Shown: positions 10,641 through 22,103 of the stretch, piece by piece
Numbering within the stretch: the first letter of the stretch is position 1
Layout of the letters: each line of letters opens with the position of its first letter
Origin: Neoceratodus forsteri
Taxonomy: Eukaryota > Chordata > Ceratodontiformes > Ceratodontidae
Reading direction: 5' to 3'
NCBI GenBank assembly: GCA_016271365.2
Contig: JADMNL010000022.1
Location: 218,278,501-218,342,500 of the forward strand
Length of the DNA: 64,000 bases
Notes under the pieces: model-generated
The model's database searches: none
The model's input: only the letters and a program-made list of their open reading frames with translations
What the model was told of the DNA's origin: nothing
Position numbers and translations under genes: made by a program

Positions 10641-11899
10641 ATTTGCTCAATAAGCCAGCTGCTACACATTCTTTTGGCTCTTTACTGATGTTATACGTTG
10701 CATGATAACGTTGTGTCGAGGTCCTTTTCTCCTCACCCATGGTGCTATGCATTTTAATTCTGAAAGGTTGAGAGGCATGGAGGGCACCTTAAGAAAACAG
10801 GGTCCCACCCCTCCACCCCCCACTGTGTGCATATTGCTGGCTTGCATGATTTGACTGTCCAACCTCAAATTCTCAGACAATTCGGCCGTTTGCTATTGCA
10901 GGAGATTCCACAAGAAATCAACATTTGGGTATTTCCGGGGTTAAAACAAAAGTGTGCTTCTCCAAAAATGTTGTTTACCAAAATGCTCCCTATTGCTTAA
11001 CTGTACTGAATGAGCCAGTCAGAATACAGTTGGTCCGCTGCCTTACTGAGCAGCTGCAGTGGGGCCTCTCGGCCCAGTACGGTGTGCTGGATGAAGGACA
11101 TCGCAGGCTGTAGGATGAAGCAGCAGCCATGATTTCAAGACGCAGTTCTCAGTATACCCTGTAGTTCTATTGACTTAGGACATAATCAAACAAATGCGTT
11201 TCTGAGAACATAGTGACAGCTTTTCTGTCTCACACAACATGGGCCCACATTGCATACTTGAGTATGACTCTCCTACTGTTTAATGGGAGACAAATATAAT
11301 AATGTCGGATGATGAAGTCAATCTCTATAGTGCAACCAGTTGAATCTTTTTTTTTTCTTTATATTGCATTTTGCCACAGAGTAGGTGTCCTCCTCCTCCT
11401 CCTCCATTTAGGTCTTGGTGCACTCCCAGCCCCCTGACCGCTGCTCCCTCAGCTGTTGTGGCTAGTGAGGAGTTGAAAGGGGTGGGTCCCAAGAGACTGC
11501 CAGTGATCGTCATATAGACGGCTCACAGTACACAAGTTTTTGCCTGTTTTTTGCCCCACCCATGCGGCACTAGGCAGTGCCCTGATAGGACTTGCATGCA
11601 CCCAGCTTCCTCCTGTGGAGCAGGCAAGCCCCATGGCCCACTGTAGGGGTCACTGGGGTGGCAGAATCTGGCACTCACCCTCACGCAGCTGAGTTACCAA
11701 GAGGAAACAGTGAGGCAGAGGGCCTTATAGTGACCGCACCACTATGAAGGGGTTGCACATAGCAATAGCAGGGTGACATGAGTTCCCGTATCCACAGTGG
11801 AGGTGTCACAGGCCCGCCACAAGCCCCAGGTTAGAAAAGGACAGGATAGTCCACAAGAAGAATCTGAAGTAGGGCTGTTTCACTCCAGACTCTACAGGA
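10641..11899. other. Unassigned
   Basis: Only short, domain-free frames; a TCC microsatellite at about 11390-11405. I see no supported gene. Confidence 0.4.
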
Positions 11900-12640
11900 C
11901 CAAATAAGTAATTAAGCTTCAATGATATGAACTACAGGTGTGGGGCATATGTCCTTAACTAATGAAATGCCTTCTGTTTTCCTTTTTTTTATATTTCTGT
12001 TTATACTCCCCTTCTCTTTGGCCCCTCCAAATCCCTCAGGCCCTGCGAGCACACACCCCCCCCGAGCCTCCCCATTCATGGTCACTTAACTCCATGGAGC
12101 TCTGGCTTCTCCCCCCAGGCAGGGGAGGGTGGGGAGGCTCCCCCTGAAATTGCGCACTTCATCAGGCAGGCACTATGATCCGGAGAGGCAGAGGCCCAGG
12201 GAGCTCCTGTAGGCCATCATCGTGGAGGAGCCAGAGCCATTTTCCATGTTTTATGCCCTACCCCCAAGAGGTGTCACCTACATGGATACCAAGGAGATCC
12301 ATTCACTGGCATTGGTGAGGTCTCCTCCCTCCTACTGCCACCTATGGTCACCCAGGTGGCAGTATCATTGTAGAGGATGGCACTTCCCCCCAACCCGGAG
12401 GAGGAGAGCATCCTCTGGGATGCTCAGTCCTCCCCCACCCCCAGTCAGCCCCTGATGACTCAAGCTTGTCCCTGCACCTGGGTCGCCAGCGTCGTGAGCA
12501 AAAGCGCTACCACTGTGCCATTGGGCCGGCTGAAATGCCTTTTGAGTGTCGATGTGAACTACCATTTGAATCTTACTCTTCAGTAAAGGAACTGCATCGA
12601 ACTGTGAGTTTGGTGTGTTGTGTAATTAATAAAGAGCACC
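11900..12640 (+). repeat. Dispersed repeat family D, copy 2
   Basis: A T-rich tract (11975-12020) leads into the exon-like segment and ends with the family's most conserved block: CTGATGACTCAAGC, then GGGTCGCCAGCG, then TGCCATTGGGCCGGCTGAAA. The same order (TGATGACTCA, GGTTGCTGGCG, GTGCCACCGGGCTGGCT) is found at 26648-26740 and, more diverged, at 28500-28572 and 59172-59250. No known protein domain was recognised. Confidence 0.55.
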
Positions 12641-12754
12641 CTACTCTTATTTTTTTATTAGTGTTGCTCAGACAGTATCCTAGAAATCAGGATACCAACA
12701 GATACCTCCAAATTGGCCACATAGTTGCTGTGGTAGGATAGCAGTAATATCTGA

Positions 12755-13520
12755 CCATGGATCCTACCAGCTAGGATACCTGGATTCTAACCTGGATCCA
12801 TCACTATCTGTCCCCGGAGCCTAACTATCTGCCCTAGGATCCATGGATCCTAACTAGGATACACCACTATCTGACCCTGGATCCTAACTATCTGCCCTAG
12901 GATCCATGGGTCCTAACCAGGATACCTGGATCCTAACTAGGATCCATCACTATCTGACCCTGGATCCTAACTATCTGACCTAGGATCCGTGGATCCTAAC
13001 CAGGATACCTGGATCCTAACCTGGATCCATCACTATCTGTCCCCGGAGCCTAACTATCTGCCCTAGAATCCATGGATCCTAACTAAGATACATCACTATT
13101 TGACCCTGGATCCTAACTATCTGCCCTAGGATCCGTGGATTCCAACTAGGATACCTGGATCCTAACTAGGATCCATCACTATCTGTCCCCGGATCATAAT
13201 TGTCTGCCCTAGGATCCGTGGATCCTAACCAGGATACCTGGATCCTAACTAGGATCCATCACTATCTGACCCTGGATCCTAACTATCTGTCCTAGGATCC
13301 GTGGATCCCAAGTGGGATACCTGGATCCTAACCAGGATCCATCACTATCTGGCCCCGGATGCTATCTGCCCTAGGATCCATGGATCCTAACCAGGATACC
13401 TGGATCCTAACTAGGATCCATCAATATCTGACCCTGGATCCTGCATCTGTCTTTGGCAGGATATCTGGTAGGATCCCACATAGGCTACCAGCACTATCTG
13501 ACAGATAGTGGTAGGATCCA
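12755..13520. repeat. GGATCC-rich tandem array, ~84-bp unit
   Basis: About nine head-to-tail units of the type CTATCTG-CCCTAGGATCC-rTGGATCCTAACCAGGATAC-CTGGATCCTAACTAGGATCCATCA. Within each unit the 10-12-base motif GGATCC/GGATAC + TAAC is itself repeated, showing that the 84-bp unit grew from a shorter one. The array ends with an inverted block (CTATCTGACAGATAG) near 13493-13507. Confidence 0.95.
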
Positions 13521-13544
13521 CAAAAGCACTATCTGAGTAACACT

Positions 13545-13795
13545 ATGTTTTATTTATTTATTGAAAATTTCAGAGATTATCTGTGAGCACAAGTGTTCCT
13601 TTACAAAGGTTCCACATTAAATACTTAGTCACAAAAAAACATTGCAAGTACAATAAGCAGTTCCAGAGGAAATGCAGTTGAGTCAGGCTCAAAGCACTTA
13701 CGGCGGAACAGTTACATATAGTTTTGAAAAAAAAAACATACAGATCATTATATAAAACAAATTACCGGATATGTACAAAGAGAAACCAAATAAAA
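13545..13795 (-). mobile_element. L2-like 3' UTR fragment
   Basis: On the minus strand it ends TTTCAATAAATAAATAAAA, the AAAT-type tail seen at 6236. No coding region remains, so it is a very short 5'-truncated copy. Confidence 0.45.
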
Positions 13796-14154
13796 AAGCT
13801 TACTGGTTACAATTACATTGGACTACAAGGTCAGACTGCAAATATCTCCTAAACTGATTAATCTTGGGGTGATTCAGCAGAGAACTAGGCAGTTCAGTTA
13901 GCTCTGTTTCAGTGTCAGGTGGTGAAGGAAGTTGAAGGACACATTGTGCCAAGTGTTTGTGAGGGGGGGGCTCCCAGCCAGTCAAGCAGTCCTGTACCCC
14001 TAGACATGGAGCCGCCCTGGGCCATGTCCACCTCAATCTCAGCAGTAACAGTACTCAAACAGTGGGCCATGGGGGTGGTGCATATTATTACTAAAAAAAT
14101 GAAATGATCAATTTATTTTCTGCTAACAACTACTTCTGCATTAAAAGCACAATG

Positions 14155-14617
14155 GTGTGGGGTTGCATGAGAAACCATACAAGGGGAGACTGTAGGAGAT
14201 CAACATGTACTCCCTGGAGGACAGCAGATGAGGGGGAACAAGACTGAGACCTATAAGTACCTCATAGGGGTGAACAAGGTGCAGGAGGGGAGTCTTTCAT
14301 GGAAGAAGGAGCACTAGAACACAGGGGCATGCTATAAAGCTTGGGAGGGGAGTAAGAGGGATGTGAGGAAGCATTTCTTCACAGAAAGGGTGGTGGACAC
14401 CTGGGGCAGCCTGCCAGAAGAGATGGTGGGGGTGAAGACAGTGGGGAGCTTCAAGCATGCATGGGATAGGAACACAGGCATAATATCTAGAGGAAAGGGA
14501 GGAGGGAACGACGCTTGTGACTGAACAGGGTCCAGGGTGTAGCAACGGGCAGTGAAAATAGGGCAGACTAGAAGGGCCTAATGGTCCTTTTCTGCTGACA
14601 TATTCTGTGTTTCTAAG
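14155..14617 (+). mobile_element. CR1 LINE 3' end
   Basis: Contains the CR1 C-terminal coding relic (GGAGGACAGCAGATGAGG...GAGACCTATAAGTACCTC, 'ETYKYLIGVNKVQEG'), the 'RKHFFTERVV' equivalent near 14368-14394, and the 3' UTR GGGCAGACTAGAAGGGCC, GGTCCTTTTCTGCTGAC, ending TTCTGTGTTTCTAAGC. Disabled by indels. Confidence 0.85.
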
Positions 14618-14726
14618 CATTGGTGAATGAAGCTTTGATGTATCCTCATGACAAGTATAACATTGGTGGTCACTGTGCAAGCTTCTCACCACATTGCCCC
14701 GTGCGACACAACCCTTGTCATACAAA

Positions 14727-16556
14727 TGTAACCCCCCTACAAATGGGGGTTCCCAAAAATCTTCCAGGAGCTTGCCTGGATGCTCCAAGCCTGGGTGGTG
14801 TTCGTCGTTTAAGCCGTTAAATGTTCCAAGTGAGTGCTGTGTGAGCCTCCACATACTGTCTCTTTAAGAGCTGTCTGCTTCCAGACTTAATCAGTTTGTA
14901 TGGGGGGGGGGACTGTGTATTTAATGCTCGAATCCCGCCCGAGCTGCTGTCAAATCGCTCCGTTTCTGCAGTCGCTAAGAGCGCAGAGGGGGCCTAACTG
15001 GAAGGTGTAACTGTTTGCCTGAAACAAGTTAGAGTATTAAGTAAAATGCAGTTTGTCTAACTTGCCTTTCTTGCAGCTGGGACTCTGTGTGTTATGCCCC
15101 TCCATTTTGGATCTGAACTGCTGAATGGGTCCAGTCAATGAGAGGGGGGCCTCTAAAATGGAGTTTGTTCAGACCAACCAGGATTCGGACTCTCTTGGGA
15201 GCCGGCTTACTATGAGGAGATATGGCTAGTAATTCTGGGAAGTGAAGTTCTGGACCTTGGCACCTATTTGCACCAACGGGGAGAGTTCTGAGTGATTGAC
15301 AGCTGAGTCCACCAATGGGACTGGGTGGCACCCGAAGAGAATGCTCTGCCTTGCGACTGGACAGATCCGATCAGTGTGACTGTGAAGAGAGAAGGAGATC
15401 TGTGCTTCTGCGGTGTATAGTTTCACGCGGGAAGCGCGTGTGAGACCCTGAGTTTCGGTCTGCAGCCTTTGTGAGTGCCAGTTTGGACTGAATCCGAGTT
15501 GTGAGGAGAAAGAAGCACTAGAAGTGTAGAAACCAGGCTAACCCTGTAGAAGACTGGAGAAATTGCTGAATCGCGCTCGGTCTGTCAGGAACTGAAGCTG
15601 CTGTGTGTTCTCCCCAGGTATATTGCAGTAATTGTGGTCAGGATTGAGGAGCAGCCTGACTGGTATAGTACTTTCCGTTTGCATAGTGCTTGTGGGGAAT
15701 CACTATATCAAATCCCCTGTGCAGTGAATTGTGTGCTGAAGCTGGAAGCAAACCCCAGCCTAATTCGGATTACATCCATTTGCTATCAACTGCAGTGGGG
15801 TCCAGTCACAAGGACCTTGACCCCATGCCCTGTTCTCCTGGCAATCCAGAAGGACATTCTCCATTCAATCCTCAGCTTGGGTGTTGTGAGTACAAATCAG
15901 GGTATTCCTCTGCAGCTTGTTTTTCAATCACAAGTGTGTCATCTAATTCTTGTTGCTTCACTGCTTCATGGACTGAGCCCTCCAACTCCAGATTACAATT
16001 GGGTGTTGTGCATATCTTTTTTCTACAGGGCCCTATACATCTGCACCTGCAGGACAACCCCGGGCAACGGACCTGGCTAGCCTCCCCCCCCAACCTGGGT
16101 ACCCAGAGTGTGACTTTTTAGACCCTGCAATATGCACAGTACTGTGATTTAATTCTACCAATTAACCTAATTGCCCCCTTCCTTGTTACTGCCCCCTCTA
16201 ATAAATCAGATTTGTTGTTATTGAACTATAGGCTGTCTGTGGTATCAGTACATGTAGCAAAAGTACTGCATTGTGTTTGTGTATGTTGATTAACCTTGTT
16301 TTACATGGGGGCCTCAGAGACGTGCTGCAGTATCAGTCTCGAGGGTAAGTGGTACTCTATGATTGAACAGTGTGTACATGTGGGGTATTGGGATTGTAAC
16401 TTTTGTGCATTGTGTGAGCCACTAGAGGGAATAAAAGGGGGTCTCAGTGTCCCAGAGGGCTGTGACCAAGCTAGTCTAACCACTACAAACCCTGACCTCT
16501 GGGTGTAGGCACCCGCCATAGAACCTAGGCCTCTCAACCTGTCAGTAGTCAAGCAG
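14727..16556 (+). mobile_element. LTR-like element, copy 1, 5' portion (family E)
   Basis: Begins TGTAACCCCC and, after the CR1 insertion, ends GGGGGTTACA at 22099. The whole unit is flanked by CAAA at 14723-14726 and 22100-22103. It shares collinear sequence with copies at 46664-51414 and 60652-62354: CAAATGGGGGTTCC, GCTTGC.T..ATGCTC, ACTGTCTCTTTAAGAGCTG, AACTGTTTGCC, a GT-rich middle, AATAAA at 16200-16205, GACCTCTGGGTG and AGGCACCCGCCAT. TG...CA ends, an AATAAA signal ~0.4 kb before the end and a 4-bp duplication fit a long solo LTR of a retrovirus-like or Gypsy-type element. The 10-bp terminal inverted repeat also allows a TIR DNA element. No internal gag/pol is present. Confidence 0.75.
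16200..16205 (+). promoter_or_regulatory. AATAAA signal of the LTR-like element
   Basis: Conserved in the other copies at 51026-51031 and 62001-62006, each time followed by CAGAT/CGAG and a T/GT-rich stretch, as expected of a polyadenylation signal. Confidence 0.6.
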
Positions 16557-17700
16557 GTAGAAGACTTGGTTTGCTGGCCAAGGCACCTAGCTTCACCTGA
16601 GCTCTTTCCTTCTAAGACTGCTTGAAAGGCAGAGTAGAGAAACTTACCAGAGCAAGGGAGAAGGATTAAGACTTAGTTTGGCTAAGCAGATTTACTGTGT
16701 GGTGGTGTTTTTATTTTTTACTCACAGGGATTGCTACTGTTTATTTCTTTAACATTTCATTGCTTTATTTTTTCTCTGATTCAAATTGTTGTTGCTGGTA
16801 TACTTCTGCATTATTACAAGGTGTGCCTACAGGTGTGCTAACAGATTACTGCTGTAATCTTCTGATTCAAATTGTCTTTTGCAAGGTATATCTTCTGTTA
16901 CTGCTTTATTTTTCTGGAGCAAAGTGTTTCTTACAGGGTATATCTTCTCTGAAATTACTGTATTACAGGTGGAGCTTACATTTTTGTGACTTTTTATCAT
17001 TGGGCTAAGCAAAATTACTGTTTGACACTGTGTTTTATTTTATTCTTGTTTGTTGAAAAGGTTTGTTGTCTCAGAGGTGTTTCAGTCTCCTTCTCACATT
17101 GAAGGAGCTAATTGCTTTTCCTCCCACAGCTCTTCCACAGGATTAGGGTGTATGTGGGGTGGAGCTGGCAAACTGTCAGTAATTTCCAACAGAAAGAAGG
17201 GTTAAAAGTCAGGTTAGTTGATATCTTGGAGGTAGAAGACTTGGTTTTGCTGGCCAAGGCACCTAGCTTCACCTGAGCTCTTTCCTTCTAAGACTGCTTG
17301 AAAGGCAGAGTAGAGAAACTTACCAGAGCAAGGAGAAGGATTAAGACTTAGTTTGGCTAAGCAGATTTACTGTGTGGTGGTGTTTTTATTTTTACTCACA
17401 GGGATTGCTACTGTTTGTTGCTAACATTTCATTGCTTTATTTTTTCTCTGATTCAAATTGTTGTTGCTGGTATACCTTCTTCTGCATTATTACAAGGTGT
17501 GCCTACAGGTGTGTGTAACAGATTACTGCTGTAATCTTCTGATTCAAATTGTCTTTTGCAAGGTATATCTTCTGTTACTGCTTTATTTTTCTCTGGAGCA
17601 AAGTGTTTTCAGGGTATATCTTCTCTGAAATTATTACAGGTGGTGCTTTACAGGTTTTACAGTTTTATCTAACATTAGATAAGCTTTCAGGGTTACTGCA
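16557..17700 (+). promoter_or_regulatory. CR1 5' UTR: two tandem ~675-bp monomers
   Basis: Monomer 1 starts at 16557 and monomer 2 at 17232, both with GTAGAAGACTTGG then TGCTGGCCAAGGCACC. They stay collinear through CTTACCAGAGCAAGG, ACTCACAGGGATTGCTACTG, GATTACTGCTGTAATC and GGGTATATCTTCTCTG, with small indels. The 3' part of monomer 1 (17000-17231) is not present in monomer 2. By analogy with rodent L1 monomers, the duplicated block may be internal promoter sequence; that is inference. Confidence 0.85.
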
Positions 17701-18017
17701 TTTGTTGTTGACTGATTGTTTCTGCTCTTACCTCCTTGTTCTTTCGTCCGTGGTTCTTCTTTTTAGACAGGGAAGGCCCAGCCACCCACCCCATCCCCAA
17801 CCACCACGCTACACTCCTTTTATAGGGTACCACAGTTGTGACATTTCCTGTGGCAGAGCAGGAAGGCGGATCAGTGGGCTCCACAAAGGATCTCATTTAC
17901 AGGGTACTAGTAATTTAACTTGTTATAACAAGTTAAACAAAGCACAATTAAACCATTACTTGCATTTTTTCTTTCTAATTACTCTGACTAGGTCACAAAC
18001 CCAGCAACTTATTTGGA

Positions 18018-18991
18018 ATGGATTTCATTAACTGCAGGTACTGTGGAACAATTTTCAGAAGGACAGTCTTACAAGATTTAGGACACTGCTCACATGCTGG
18101 GCCTTTGGAGATCTTAGGTCTCAGCTCCAGGCAGCATGGGCAGAGATTGCACGCCTCAAATTTCATATTGAAGAGGAAATACATTATAAGAACCACTCGC
18201 CATTTCCCCAGCATCCAACAGAAAAACCTCGACCGCAGAGGGTAGTTGGTCCAGGAGGTTGGCAGGTGGTTAGGAGGAGCAAATCAGGTGCCCCATCACT
18301 CTCTGCTCTCAAACACATTACCTCCAAAAACCATATAAACACTACAAACAGGTATCTGCCTCTATCTCTGAAATCAAATAAAGAGGCAGAAGACACTGCA
18401 GAGCAGGACACTGCGGCACAGGAGCTAGCACAACAATACTCACCCAAATCAGGAACCAAAACTAAACAAGCACAAAGGAAATCCAAAAAACTTCTGATCA
18501 TAGGAGACTCCATGATTCGGGGAGTTGATACCCATCTCCAGCCAGGGGTGATGGTCAGATGTCTCCCAGGTACATCAGCATGGAGAGACACTGACGCATT
18601 GCTAAAATTGTTCACAAAAGCAGGAGAAAACATTGATGTCCTAGTACACATAGGGACTAATGATCTCAACAGCCGGTCAGTTGTGGAGACCAAGGAACAC
18701 CTGACTAGGCTGGGTGACAAACTATCATCTATTTCGTCCGGCATCTCCTTCTCTGAGATCCTGCCAGTCTGGGAGAAGGGAGCAGATGGACGGAAGGTCA
18801 GAGAAGGGGAGATAGGGGAGCTAAACACGTGGCTCAAGGACTGGTGCCAGGAAAAAGGACACAGATTTGTAGGGAACTGGCAACAGTTCTGGGAGCGAAA
18901 GTTCTTTAAATTTGATGGACTGCATCTGACTAAAGAGGGAGTCAGTGCATTGGGGCAGAAGTTTGGCGTCTTTGCAGAATATTTAAACTAG
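18018..18991 (+). CDS. CR1 ORF1: zinc-finger-like start, coiled coil, SGNH esterase
   Basis: Starts at ATG 18018 with a Cys-rich segment (CRYCG...GHCSHAG). One apparent frameshift near 18110 moves the reading into the frame that continues to the stop at 18989-18991. Right after the shift is a short coiled-coil-like stretch (LRSQLQAAWAEIARLKFHI), then a basic linker (PGGWQVVRRSKSG). The C-terminal ~170 residues form an SGNH hydrolase-like domain. Block I is IIGDSMIRG with the nucleophile Ser at codon 18509-18511. Block III is HIGTNDLN with the Asn of the oxyanion hole. Block V is FDGLHLTKEG with Asp and His spaced as in the catalytic dyad. CR1 ORF1 proteins with this esterase domain are known and are thought to aid nucleic-acid or membrane association during retrotransposition. 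All catalytic residues are intact. Confidence 0.85.
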
Positions 18992-19127
18992 CAAATGGGG
19001 AGAGGGTGCAGCACCCCATCGTCGAAAGAACACCCCTCCCCCCTCAGCTAGTGGTCAAACAGGAATTCAGCGTGTTTGCCGTTCATTTGCATCACCAGGT
19101 AAGAAAAAAGGTTTGTCTCCCCATACG

Positions 19128-19907
19128 ATGCACAGGGGTAATGCCAAACTTCACCCAACAACTAACACACCAAAATCTGGCCAATGGAAAATCATGTACA
19201 CAAATGCTCACAGCCTGGGAAATAAGATCCCAGACCTGCAGGCAATAATGTCAGAGGCTAAACTGGACATAGTAGCAATTAGTGAGACGTGGTTTACCAG
19301 TAACCACACTTGGGAGACTTCAGTACCTGGCTATGTATTGTTCAGAAGAGACCGAGGTGCAAAAAGGGGGGGAGGGGTGGCCCTGTATGTTAATGAAAAT
19401 ATCAAAGCTACAGAAATTGAATACACATAAGGAGCCAGAAGAACTGTGGGTCACCCTGGAAACAGGAAATGGGACAGCCATAAGAACTGGGGTTGTCTAC
19501 AGGCCCCCAGACCAGAGGGAGGACATAGACACATTACTGTTAGAAGATATACAAAACATGACAGCTAAAGGGAGGTTCTGATAATGGGAGACTTCAACAT
19601 GCCAGATGCAGATTGGTCAATACCAGCAGGAACATCTGCCAGAACTAGACTCATAGTGGATTCCCTGCAGGGGGAGGGCCTCAAACAACTGGTACAGCAA
19701 CCCACAAGAGACAAGGCTATCCTAGATCTAGTACTGACTAACAAAGAAGGGATCACAGATCTCCAGGTAGAAGGTCACCTGGGAGCCAGTGACCATCACA
19801 TGGTATGGTTCAATTTGGCTACTACATCTAAATCATCCCATTCCAAAGCAAAATATGGGACTTCAGAGGAGCTGACTTTGATAAGATGGCCAACAGAGTT
19901 AAGCTAG
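19128..19907 (+). pseudogene. CR1 ORF2 endonuclease domain (frameshifted)
   Basis: Starts at ATG 19128, 137 bp after the ORF1 stop. APE-type endonuclease motifs are visible in order: YTNAHSLGNKI, AISETWF (catalytic Glu), GYVLFRRDR, GGGVALYV, then after a shift to another frame near 19425 TGVVYRPPDQ, and after a second shift near 19580 MGDFNMPDADW and, near 19788, GASDHHMVWF with the catalytic Asp-His. These are all the key active-site blocks. The enzyme nicks target DNA to prime reverse transcription. Two frameshifts make this copy inactive. Confidence 0.88.
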
Positions 19908-20212
19908 CCCTGGCAAAAAGAAACACAGGTGAGGAGGTACAGGCAAAGTGGGCAAGCATTAAGGATACAATACTTGAAGCAACATCCCATTGTGTTAGAC
20001 AGAAAAGGAAGTGCAAAAGAAGAAGGAAACCACTTTGTTCTCAAATACAGTAGCAGAAAAGGTCAGAGCCAAAAGGCTTGCCTTCAGAAAATATAAGGGA
20101 ACACAGCGGATGAAGATAGGGAGGCATACCAAACTGCCCTAAGGAAGCAGGTAAGGCAGTAAGGCAGGCAAAGTCCCAAACTGAGGAAACACTAGCACTA
20201 ACAGTAAAGAAG

Positions 20213-21620
20213 GTGACAAGACTTTCTATAGATACATTAGTGAAAGGAGAAAGTCCAGAGGGGTGTGCTAAGCTTAATGGAGAAAAGGGAGCATGTGAGG
20301 AGGAGGACCCTGTAAAGGCATCTATCCTAAATAGATACTTTTGCTCAGTATTTACTGAAGAGAAGGTAGGGCAGGGCCCACAGCTCAGCATCATGGACAC
20401 AGGGGGGAGGGAGGTGAGCACTACTCCCTTCACAAAAGAAAGGGTCCTACAAGAGCTTGCTAAGCTCAGGGTGGATAAGGCAATGGGACCTGATGGCATA
20501 CATCCCAGGGTACTTAAGGAGCTAAAGGAGGAACTAGCAGAGCCATTAGCAGAATTGTTTAGTGAGTCTCTGAGCACAGGAGAGGTCCCAGAAGACTGGA
20601 GAAGGGCTCATGTGATCCCACTCCACAAGAGTGGTAGCAGGGAGGAGGCGGGGAACTACAGACCGGTCAGTCTTACCTCAGTAGTGGGCAAGATTATGGA
20701 GGCACTCCTTAAGGATAGGATAGTGCAACACCTGGAATCCATAGGGGCACAGGATCCAAGACAGCATGGGTTTACAAAAGGAAGGTCCTGTCAAACTAAT
20801 CTCATAGATTTCTTTGACTGGGTAACCAGAGTGGTGGACCAAGGGGGAGCAGTTGATGTCGCCTACCTTGACTTCAGCAAAGCTTTTGACACTGTTCCAC
20901 ATAGAAGATTGATAAATAAGCTAGGTAGGCTCGGGGTGGGTCAGAGAGTTGGTCAACTGGGTGGCAAACTGGTTGACTGGCAGAAAACAGAGTGGTGGTA
21001 AATGGTATACAGTCAGAAGAGATGCAAGTCACAAGTGGGGTACCTCTAGGGATCAGTCCTGGGGCCAGTCCTATTCAACATCTTCATTAGTGACCTCGAG
21101 ATGGACTAGAGGGTAAGGCTTGTCTGTTTGCAGATGACACCAAGATCTGCAACAGAGTAGATGATCCAGATGGGGTGGGCAGAATGAGAAGAGATCTGGA
21201 TAAACTAGCAGAATGGTCAGAAGAGTGGCAACTGGGATTTAATGCAAAGAAGTGCAAAATCATGCACATAGGGAGAGAGAAACCCTGAAGCCACTTATAG
21301 GCTGGGAGGGAGTTGCTAGCAGTCACAAAGGAAGAAAGAGACTTGGCATCATCATCACTGATGACCTAAAATCATCCAAGCAGACCTCTAAAGCAGTAGG
21401 TAGGCTAGGGGTGTTAGGGTGTATTAGTAGGGGTATCACAAGTCGTAAGAGGGAGGTAATAATCCTCTGTACAAGACATTGGTTAGGCCCTATCCGAGTA
21501 CCGCGCAGTATTGGAGGCCACACCTTCACAAGGACATTAACCAAATTGAGGCAGTCCAGAGAAGGGCAACCAAAATGGTGCAGGGACTGCATCAGAAGAC
21601 ATATGAGGACAGATTAACGG
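20213..21620 (+). pseudogene. CR1 ORF2 reverse transcriptase domain (frameshifted)
   Basis: The open part 20213-21001 shows GPDGIHPRVLKEL, WRRAHVIPLHKSG, NYRPVSLTSVVGK, QHGFTKGRSCQTN and the catalytic YLDFSKAFDTVPH. After one or more shifts the frame resumes with SGVP near 21036, the catalytic FADDTK at 21127-21144, WQLGFNAKKCKIMH, LGIIITDDLK and the C-terminal RVQRRATKM-type block. So the domain is full length, with the first catalytic Asp (YLDF) and the second Asp pair (ADD) present but in different frames. Between 19908 and 20212 lies the linker, also degraded. Confidence 0.9.
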
Positions 21621-22056
21621 AGCTCAATATGTATACCCTTTGAGCAAAGGAGGAGAGAGGTGATATGATCGAGACATTTAAACACCTTAAGGGCATAAAC
21701 AAGGTGAAAGAGTCTAACATGTTTAAATATAAGAAAAATAGCAGGACAAGAGGACACAGCATGAGATTAGAGGGAGGCCGATAAGGGGGAATATGAGGAA
21801 ATTCTTTTTCACAGAAAGGGTGGTGGATGCATGGAATGGCTTACCACAAGAAGTGGTGGCTATGAATACAGTGCAGGGCTTCAAACAGGCATGGGATAGG
21901 CATAAGGGAGCAATACAAATGACTATGAATAGATAGGTCACTGACAGAGCAAAGGCCGATGGCACATTTATGAGGTAGAAAAAGAAATGGGCAGACTGGA
22001 TGGGCCTTGCGGTCCTTATCTGCCGTCAACTTCTATGTTTCTATGTTTCTAAGCAG

Positions 22057-22099
22057 GCAGGGGTAGTAGCCCTTGGGATAGCGCCACCTGGGGGTTACA
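22057..22099 (+). mobile_element. LTR-like element, copy 1, 3' end
   Basis: GCAGGGGTAGTAGCCC...ATAGCGCCACCTGGGGGTTACA closes the element interrupted at 16556; the same terminus occurs at 51374-51414 and 62312-62354. The CAAA target duplication follows at 22100-22103. Confidence 0.85.
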
Positions 22100-22103
22100 C
22101 AAA

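Larger units (their letters stand above)
16557..22050 (+). mobile_element. Nearly full-length CR1 LINE, 5.5 kb
   Basis: Inserted into LTR-like copy 1 with a 6-bp duplication AAGCAG (16551-16556 and 22051-22056). In order it has two tandem 5' UTR monomers (16557-17231 and 17232-~17700), a ~0.3-kb leader, ORF1 with a C-terminal SGNH esterase-like domain (18018-18991), ORF2 with endonuclease (from 19128) and reverse transcriptase (to about 21600), a 3' UTR, and a short tail of TTCTATG repeats (22031-22050). CR1 elements replicate by target-primed reverse transcription. This copy has a few frameshifts in ORF1 and ORF2 and is not expected to be active, but it is complete at both ends, which is unusual for CR1. 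Confidence 0.93.

Noticed and set aside
13968..14107. Possible short host exon in the plus frame at 13919-14107
   Set aside because: No conserved domain or convincing splice sites, and it sits between two retroelement fragments.
14297..14854. 185-codon minus-strand frame
   Set aside because: It is antisense to a CR1 3' end and runs into the LTR-like element.
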